Assembly (NCBI GenBank): GCA_965363675.1
Contig: CBDTTW010000007.1
Location: 1-37,164 of the forward strand
DNA length: 37,164 bases
Source: CBDTTW01 sp965363675
Lineage (GTDB): Bacteria; Bacteroidota; Rhodothermia; Rhodothermales; DASSAV01
Direction of reading: 5' to 3'
Below the pieces are notes generated by a model. It was not told the DNA's origin, searched no databases, and saw only the letters and a program-made list of their open reading frames with translations. Position numbers and translations under genes: made by a program. This document shows positions 32,185 through 37,164 of the stretch, piece by piece. Within the stretch, counting starts at the first letter, position 1. Each line of letters opens with the position of its first letter.

Positions 32185-35100
32185 TTAGAAAGAGAGCCGG
32201 ATGCCCAGGTTGAACCTGCGGGGGTCCAGGAACGTGAAGTAGCTCTCGTTCGGCATGTCGATGTACTGCTTGTTCTTGAGCACCGACTTGACATAGGCGG
32301 CGTCCGCCTCGACGAGCTTGCCGTCCTTGAGCTGGTGGTACGTCCCGGCGGCGGTGTTGCCGTCGGCCGGCAGCAAGTAGTAGAGCGGCCGGGCCAGCGC
32401 CTTGTCCGGCGCCGGGAGGGCGTTCACGATCGAGATCGGCACGAAGGGCGTACCCGGCTTGCGGAAGTCGCCCATCTTGTCGTCGCCGGGGATATACAGG
32501 TACGGCGGCTTGCCGCCCGGGAAGCCCTCGAACGTGTCGGCGCCGAGCTGGAGCGAGCGGTAGTAGCGCAAATCGTCCTGGCTGCCCTCGAACGCGCCGG
32601 TGTCCTGCTCCAGGCTGCGCAGGTTCAGCACGTTCGTGATGTCGGCGAAGATCATGGCGCGCGTGCCGTTGACCGTAAAGTTCTTGCTCATGCGCAGATC
32701 CACGTCCCGCGTGCCGCGCCAGGTGACGTTGCCGCGGATTTCCTTGAACGAGCTGCGAATGCCTTCGCGGGCCGTGCCGGTCCAGGTGAAGGTCTGGCCC
32801 TTGCGCCACGAGGCCAGCGCGCTCAGGCGCCAGTCGCCGAAGACCGTCGAGAGCAGCGGGCTGCCCAGGATGTTGCGCGGCGCGAGGAACTCGACGTTGG
32901 CGCGCGCATACGGCTCCGGCACCCGGAAGTCCGGGTAGTACTCGCCCGTCGTCAGGATGTGCGTGCGCATGCTGACCGGGTTCTCGTAGATCGTGCCGAA
33001 GCCGAAGTTGCCGTTCTTCCACGCCATGTACGTGTAGTTGACGAAACCCCGGACCCACTTGCCCCGGTTCTTGCTCAGCGTCACCTCGACGCCGCGCCGG
33101 TCGCCGTAGTTGAGCGGCAAGTCGATGCCGTAGTCCACCTCGCCGTCGAGGTTCAGGAAACGCACGCGGCGCGGCTGGTTGCGCTGGTCCCGGTAGTAGC
33201 CGGCCAGGCGCAGCAGGAACTGGTTGAACAGGTTCTGCTCGTAGCCCAGTTCGTACTGCACCGTCTTGGGCATCGGGTGGTCCGGGTTGCCCATTTCGTT
33301 GACCCGGCCCGTGTTGATCTTCTGGATGTCGAAGAGGGCGTAGGGGTCGAGCATGTTCCGGAAGTGCCCGTAGTTGAAGAACAGCTTGCTGTTCGTCGTG
33401 ATCGGGAAGGCCACGCCGAGGCGCGGGCTCACGGCAAACTGGTGCTTGGTGGCTTTCTTCGGAAGGGCTTCGTCGAGGTGGTCCGCGCCGACCTGCGCCG
33501 AGAGCGCCAGGTCGAACGGCTCGTAGACGTACCAGTCGCCGCCGGCCCGGAAGTAGTCCATACGCATGCCGATGTTGGCGACCATGCCCTTGAACTCCAG
33601 CTTGTCCTCCAGGTACATGGCGCCCTGCGTGGGCGTGCGGTTCCAGATCACGATGGGGTTGGCGTGGTGCGGGTGCGCCGGGTCGATCTCGCCGTGGCGC
33701 GTGTCGTACTCGGAGTTGATGTACTCGAGGCCGGCCTGGAGCAGGTTGTACCGGTTGAGCTGGCTGTTGATGTCGAAGCGCATCGTCCAGCGGTACACCT
33801 TCGAGGTGTCGCGGGCGCTGAACCAGTGGCCGCCGGTGCGCAAGTCGGCCCCGAGGATGTCGTAGGCGTCGCGCCACTCAAACCCGAAGGGCTCCTCGGT
33901 CATCTTGAGGTTGCCCACCGTGTTGATGATCTCCGGGTTGCGCGCCTCCGTCGGGAAGGTGTTGTAGCCCGTCTGGTTGCGCTGGATCATTACCTCGTAG
34001 AACGTCTTCGCGTTGAGCGTGTGGGTCAGCTCGGCGCTCAGGAACGAGTACGAGATGTCCATCGGGTTGCGCCAGTGCGTAGCGAACTGCTCGCCCTTGC
34101 CGGGGAAGAGGTTGCCGCGCCCCCGGATCATGTTCTGGTTGCCGTCCTCGGAGTTGTTCAGGCCGCGCTCCTTGCTCCAGAGGCCCTGGATGTTGAGCTT
34201 GAGGCCCTTGGAAAGGTCCGACGTAAGGCGCCCCTGGTAGGTTTGCTGGTCGTACTGATCGCGGACCATCGGCACGACGAACTGGCTTTGCGTGCGGCGC
34301 ATCGACGCGCTGAAGCGCAGGCCGCCGAGCATCTCGCTCAGAAGCGGCACGGGGCCGCCGATGGTGCCGTCGAACTCGTAGTCCGGCTCGTCGGGGCGGA
34401 AGTCCTTGCGCAGGTACCACTTCACCGCCTCGTGCATGTCCTCCGGGGTGGCGTTGTTGTTCGGGTCGGCGTCGTTGTTGACCTTGAGGTTCTTGGCTTT
34501 GTCCTTCCAGCCCGTGAAGCGGTCGTACGAGTCGCGCATGTACACGTCCCACTTCGAGGAGTTGGTGCCGTCGTAGGCGATGTTCTCGTCGAGCAGCGGC
34601 CGGGCGAAGTAGGCGTTCGGGTCGTTGGGGTACTTGACCGGAGCGCCGTCGATATCGTGCCCCGTAAACGTCTTATTCTGCGTCGGCGTGTAGCGCATGA
34701 TCACGTCGGCAAAGTAGCGGTCGCGCGAGCCTTCGCGCGTGACGACGTTGATCACCGAGGAGCGCACGTTGCCGTAGCGGGCGCTGAAGCCGGCCGTCTG
34801 CACCTGCACTTCCTGAACGGCCGTGTACGAGATACCGGTAAAGGGCTGGTTGCCGCGGCCGGCCGCCAGGTTCATGCCGTCGATGTTGAACGAAATCTGG
34901 TCCCCGCCGCCGCCCCGGATGTTGAGGCCGCCTTCGTTGCCCGCTTGCAGCGCGATCACGCTCTGGACGTTGTTGACCGGCAGGTTCTCTATTTCCTCGA
35001 AGCTCAGGTTGGCTACGCTGCCGGCGATGTCGCGCTGCACGACGGGCCGCTCGGCCGCCACGACGACTTCGTCGAGGCCCATCGTCTCCGGCTGAAGCTG

Positions 35101-35397
35101 GATGTTGACCTCCGCCGTCAAGTCGATGTTGACGCGGATGTCGGTGAGCGTTTGGGCGGTATACCCGATGAAGGAAGCGCGGATGGACTGCGTGCCCGGC
35201 GTGACGTTGAGAATGGCATAGTAGCCGTCTACGTCGGTGACGCTGCCCTGGGTGGTGCCCGTGATGACTACGTTAACGCCGGGCAGGGCCTCGCCGGTGC
35301 CGGCATCCGTGACGCGCCCGGCAATCTTGCCGGTCTGTCCGAACGCCGCCATCGGGCACACCAATCCCAACACTAACAGCAGCTTTACCAGTCGCAT
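32185..35397 (-). CDS. TonB-dependent receptor with carboxypeptidase-regulatory-like domain (cassette 2)
   Basis: A 1070-residue outer-membrane receptor, the full-length paralogue of the cassette 1 receptor. The signal peptide ends near AFGQ at 18-21. The regulatory-like domain shows AGRVTDAGTGEALPGVNVVI and TDVDGYYAILNVTPGT; the plug has ERPVVQRDIAGSVANLS, RGGGGDQISFNIDG and EVQVQTAGFSARYGNVRSS; the barrel ends LGIRLSF. It imports an unknown ligand with TonB. The start at 35397 is preceded by GAGGG. Upstream are two LacI-type palindromes (35482-35491 and 35660-35673). Conservation with the other receptor is highest in the plug and in the strand near YTYMAWKNGNFGF, and lower in loops, as expected if the two bind different ligands. 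Confidence 0.93.
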   Translation of the reverse strand: MRLVKLLLVLGLVCPMAAFGQTGKIAGRVTDAGTGEALPGVNVVITGTTQGSVTDVDGYYAILNVTPGTQSIRASFIGYTAQTLTDIRVNIDLTAEVNIQLQPETMGLDEVVVAAERPVVQRDIAGSVANLSFEEIENLPVNNVQSVIALQAGNEGGLNIRGGGGDQISFNIDGMNLAAGRGNQPFTGISYTAVQEVQVQTAGFSARYGNVRSSVINVVTREGSRDRYFADVIMRYTPTQNKTFTGHDIDGAPVKYPNDPNAYFARPLLDENIAYDGTNSSKWDVYMRDSYDRFTGWKDKAKNLKVNNDADPNNNATPEDMHEAVKWYLRKDFRPDEPDYEFDGTIGGPVPLLSEMLGGLRFSASMRRTQSQFVVPMVRDQYDQQTYQGRLTSDLSKGLKLNIQGLWSKERGLNNSEDGNQNMIRGRGNLFPGKGEQFATHWRNPMDISYSFLSAELTHTLNAKTFYEVMIQRNQTGYNTFPTEARNPEIINTVGNLKMTEEPFGFEWRDAYDILGADLRTGGHWFSARDTSKVYRWTMRFDINSQLNRYNLLQAGLEYINSEYDTRHGEIDPAHPHHANPIVIWNRTPTQGAMYLEDKLEFKGMVANIGMRMDYFRAGGDWYVYEPFDLALSAQVGADHLDEALPKKATKHQFAVSPRLGVAFPITTNSKLFFNYGHFRNMLDPYALFDIQKINTGRVNEMGNPDHPMPKTVQYELGYEQNLFNQFLLRLAGYYRDQRNQPRRVRFLNLDGEVDYGIDLPLNYGDRRGVEVTLSKNRGKWVRGFVNYTYMAWKNGNFGFGTIYENPVSMRTHILTTGEYYPDFRVPEPYARANVEFLAPRNILGSPLLSTVFGDWRLSALASWRKGQTFTWTGTAREGIRSSFKEIRGNVTWRGTRDVDLRMSKNFTVNGTRAMIFADITNVLNLRSLEQDTGAFEGSQDDLRYYRSLQLGADTFEGFPGGKPPYLYIPGDDKMGDFRKPGTPFVPISIVNALPAPDKALARPLYYLLPADGNTAAGTYHQLKDGKLVEADAAYVKSVLKNKQYIDMPNESYFTFLDPRRFNLGIRLSF

Positions 35398-35481
35398 AAT
35401 AAAGCCCTCAGTGAACCGTTGTGGTTTATGGCCAACTCCGGCCGGCGCGAGGGCGTGCGAGGTCGCATCTTGGGGAAATGC

Positions 35482-35491
35482 GAAGCGCTTT
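35482..35491. promoter_or_regulatory. GAAGCGCTTT near-palindrome upstream of receptor 2
   Basis: Nine of ten bases match the GAAGCGCTTC palindrome found before the MFS gene. It lies 85 bases upstream of the receptor start. In the wider LacI pattern 7 of 10 fixed positions agree. Confidence 0.35.
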
Positions 35492-35659
35492 CCGTTGGGG
35501 CGGATAGGGCCCGCGCGGCCGGGGGAGTTGTTGCCTCGTAGTTACGAACGAGCGGCCCCACTTTCAATGCCCCGTCGCCTGCCCCATGCCCCTAGCTGCA
35601 TAATTTTTTTCGACGCGCACCCGGTTAAGGGCCGCGAATCGATCCAAATACGATACCCA

Positions 35660-35673
35660 GGAAAACGTTTGCA
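35660..35673. promoter_or_regulatory. LacI-type operator upstream of receptor 2
   Basis: Read on the minus strand, TGCAAACGTTTTCC matches TGNAANCGNTTNCA at 9 of 10 fixed positions, the best match in the window. It lies just downstream (minus-strand sense) of a TATAAT box at 35691-35686, where a repressor would block transcription. Confidence 0.5.
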
Positions 35674-35769
35674 CAACTCAATACTATTATACTATATACT
35701 TCTCCAGAGGTCGCGGCTGTTGGCTTTGCCCCCGGCCGGAAAGAGCTTTTAGTTTAAATAAGCAACAAA

Positions 35770-35805
35770 AAGGGCAGGGTTGGTATGACAACCAACTCTG
35801 CCCTT
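35770..35805 (-). terminator. Rho-independent terminator after the ThuA-like gene
   Basis: A 15-bp stem with one mismatch (35770-35784 with 35791-35805) followed on the minus strand by TTTTGTTGC. It lies 45 bases past the ThuA-like stop. Confidence 0.8.
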
Positions 35806-35850
35806 CGGGTTTGCCTTCGCCTGTGCGACCGGGCATGCCGCCCGGCTGGA

Positions 35851-36636
35851 TTACTTTGCGGCTTGCAGGGGCGGCACACCGGCGGCCCACTCGATGCCGC
35901 CGAGCAGGTGCGCCAGGAACTCCGGCTCGACGAAGCTGGCTTCCGTGTGCCCGAGGCCCGTATACCAGCTCCGGCCGCCGCCCACCTCGCGCAGCCACGC
36001 AATGGGGTGGTCGCCGCTCATCTCGTCGCCGTCGTAGGTGCCCGCGTCGAGCGAGGCCAGCACGTGCACCTTCTGCCGGGGGTTCTCCTGGTAGTTGTAC
36101 CACTCGTCCCAGCGCGTCCAGCGCGCGGGCAGGTGCTTGGTCGAGATGTGCTCGCGGTCCTCGACCTTGATCGTGGCGTGCTGCTGCTTCGGGTGGCTCT
36201 TGAAGTAGCCGCCCACCAGCTCGCCGAACCACGGCCATTCGTACTCGGTATCGGCGGCGGCATGCACCCCTACGAAGCCGCCGCCCGAGGCGATGTAGCC
36301 CTCGAAGGCTTGCTGCTGCGCCGCGTTGAGAATGTCGCCGGTGGTGCTCAGAAAGATCACCGCCTTGTACTGCGCCAGGTTGTCGGGGCGGAACACGTCC
36401 GCGTTCTCGGTGGCGTCCACTTTGAAGTTATTCTTCTCGCCAAGCCGCCAGATGGCGGCGATGCCGTCGGGGATGGACGAGTGCCGGAAGCCTTCCGTTT
36501 TGGAAAAGACGAGCACGCGGTAGCGCGGCGCCGGCTTGGGCTTTTGCGGCTGCGCGCACGCGGCCGTCGCCGAGAACAGCAGCGCGAGCGTCAGGAGGAG
36601 CGCAGGGGCCCTCCGGATGCTGAACAGGGATTTCAT
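35851..36636 (-). CDS. Secreted ThuA-like protein
   Basis: A 261-residue protein with an N-terminal signal (basic SIRRA, hydrophobic LLLTLALLFS, cleavage near ACAQ; the Cys there is not in a clean lipobox). The rest is a ThuA/trehalose-utilisation-like domain, a glutamine-amidotransferase-like fold. Visible: RVLVFSKTEGFRHSSIPDG at 40-58, VIFLSTTGDILN, GGGFVGVHAAADTEYEWPWFGELVGG, SGDHPIAW and WYTGLGHTEASF. The GHT and HAAAD regions are typical of the family. Members often neighbour Gfo/Idh/MocA and TIM-barrel genes in sugar loci, as loosely here, but their reaction is poorly known. It is a single-gene unit with its own terminator. The inverted repeat GTTAC-GG-GTAAC at 36653-36664 could be a control site. 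Confidence 0.85.
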   Translation of the reverse strand: MKSLFSIRRAPALLLTLALLFSATAACAQPQKPKPAPRYRVLVFSKTEGFRHSSIPDGIAAIWRLGEKNNFKVDATENADVFRPDNLAQYKAVIFLSTTGDILNAAQQQAFEGYIASGGGFVGVHAAADTEYEWPWFGELVGGYFKSHPKQQHATIKVEDREHISTKHLPARWTRWDEWYNYQENPRQKVHVLASLDAGTYDGDEMSGDHPIAWLREVGGGRSWYTGLGHTEASFVEPEFLAHLLGGIEWAAGVPPLQAAK

Positions 36637-36781
36637 GGGGTCAGCCTCTCAGTTACGGGTAACGTCGGTCGGGGGAAGCGCCCCTAACTTACACAATCCG
36701 CACGGCAGGTTGCGGCCGCCGGAGGCCGAAGCCCGACGCTTTTTTGCAAGCGCTCCCGGCGCGGCGGGGCGCCGCGGCGCC

Positions 36782-37150
36782 CTACTCCCCCGGCAGGCGC
36801 TTTTCAGCCGTGCGCGGCGGCTCCGGCAGCGCCGGGGGCGTCGAGAGCTTGAGGCCCACGAGCGAGGCCGTCAGGAGCAGCAGAAAAAAGAGCCGCCCGG
36901 CGGTGCGCGGCTCCCCGAAAAGCGCCATGCCCAGCACGGCCGTCCCCACGGCGCCGATGCCTACCCACACCGCGTATGCCGTCCCGATGGGCAGCGTGCG
37001 CGCGGCCAACCCCAAAAGGCCCATGCTCGCCGCAATGGCCGCCGCCGTCAGCACGGTCGGGACGGGCCGCGTGAAGCCCTCGGTATACTTGAGCCCAATG
37101 GCCCACCCCACTTCCAGCAGCCCCGCGACGACCAGATACACCCATGCCAT
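36782..37150 (-). CDS. SMR-family exporter, SugE/Gdx type
   Basis: A 122-residue inner-membrane protein with four transmembrane helices. Glu13 in LLEVGWA is the essential SMR carboxylate. GLKYTEGFTR at 19-28 and GTAYAVWVGIGAVG near 56-69 are the SugE/Gdx subtype marks, so guanidinium/H+ antiport is more likely than broad drug export. The C-terminus is about 15 residues longer than usual and rich in Pro and Glu, so presumably cytoplasmic and dispensable. The ATG at 37150 has GGAGG nine bases upstream, at the very edge of the window. The upstream region, where a guanidine riboswitch could sit, is not in the window. A GC-rich palindrome follows the gene, but no clear terminator. Confidence 0.87.
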   Translation of the reverse strand: MAWVYLVVAGLLEVGWAIGLKYTEGFTRPVPTVLTAAAIAASMGLLGLAARTLPIGTAYAVWVGIGAVGTAVLGMALFGEPRTAGRLFFLLLLTASLVGLKLSTPPALPEPPRTAEKRLPGE

Positions 37151-37164
37151 ATGGTTAAACCTCC

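Larger units (their letters stand above)
35398..35764. other. Non-coding spacer upstream of receptor 2
   Basis: No credible gene. It holds two LacI-type palindromes and an AT-rich stretch at 35675-35705 with TATAAT on the minus strand (35691-35686), though no good -35 element is spaced correctly. I found no match to the Bacteroidota consensus like the one before receptor 1. Confidence 0.55.

Noticed and set aside
29968..35376. An 1802-codon open frame on the plus strand across all of cassette 2
   Set aside because: It is antisense to three well-supported genes, has Arg/Val/His-rich low-complexity composition and no domain. GC bias at third positions removes stop codons on the opposite strand.
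36741..36781. GC palindrome and AAGCGCT core after the SMR gene as terminator or operator
   Set aside because: No T tract follows on the minus strand, and the LacI-like core is incomplete and could pair with a neighbouring AAGCG, so I list neither.

Overview
The window is GC-rich (apart from a few short AT-rich spacers) and nearly all genes lie on the minus strand. It most likely comes from the Bacteroidota/Rhodothermota side of the tree, and Rhodothermales-like is my best guess. The reasons are TonB-dependent receptors with an N-terminal carboxypeptidase-regulatory-like domain, PorV/PorQ-family barrels, secreted proteins with a T9SS-like C-terminus, FG-GAP/ASPIC-UnbV lipoproteins, and a perfect TTTG-N19-TAnnTTTG promoter. 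I see no rRNA, tRNA, CRISPR array, insertion sequence or phage gene.

Layout, left to right (transcription mostly runs right to left). 1-3332: a deoxyhexose operon (COG2407 isomerase, class II aldolase, RhaB-type kinase cut by the window edge). 3431-6604: a hexuronate block (UxaE-type tagaturonate epimerase, SDR-type fructuronate/mannonate oxidoreductase, KDPG aldolase). Rhamnose-type and galacturonate-type catabolism side by side suggests growth on rhamnogalacturonan-type pectin. 6739-8994: a TIM-barrel isomerase and an MFS transporter. 9493-14878: proteins mostly exported, namely a Tat hydroxypyruvate-isomerase-like protein, a Tat Gfo/Idh/MocA oxidoreductase, a SUMF1-like lipoprotein, a divergent ApbE, and a Tat/lipoprotein TIM barrel. 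14906-21072: two tandem pairs of FG-GAP/ASPIC-UnbV lipoprotein plus TPR lipoprotein. 21206-35397: two tandem copies of a three-gene outer-membrane cassette (TonB-dependent receptor, large secreted protein with FnIII-like domain and sorting-like C-terminus, PorV-like barrel). 35851-37150: a secreted ThuA-like protein and a SugE/Gdx-type SMR exporter.

The most interesting structure is the doubled outer-membrane cassette. Gene order is the same in both copies, there is a GC-rich hairpin at every internal gene junction, and a U-tract terminator follows each PorV gene. A plausible reading is a receptor, a surface-secreted partner and a dedicated PorV shuttle expressed at different levels from one transcript. 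LacI-type operator-like palindromes upstream of several sugar genes suggest local sugar-responsive control by a regulator outside the window. Substrates of the cassettes cannot be read from the sequence.
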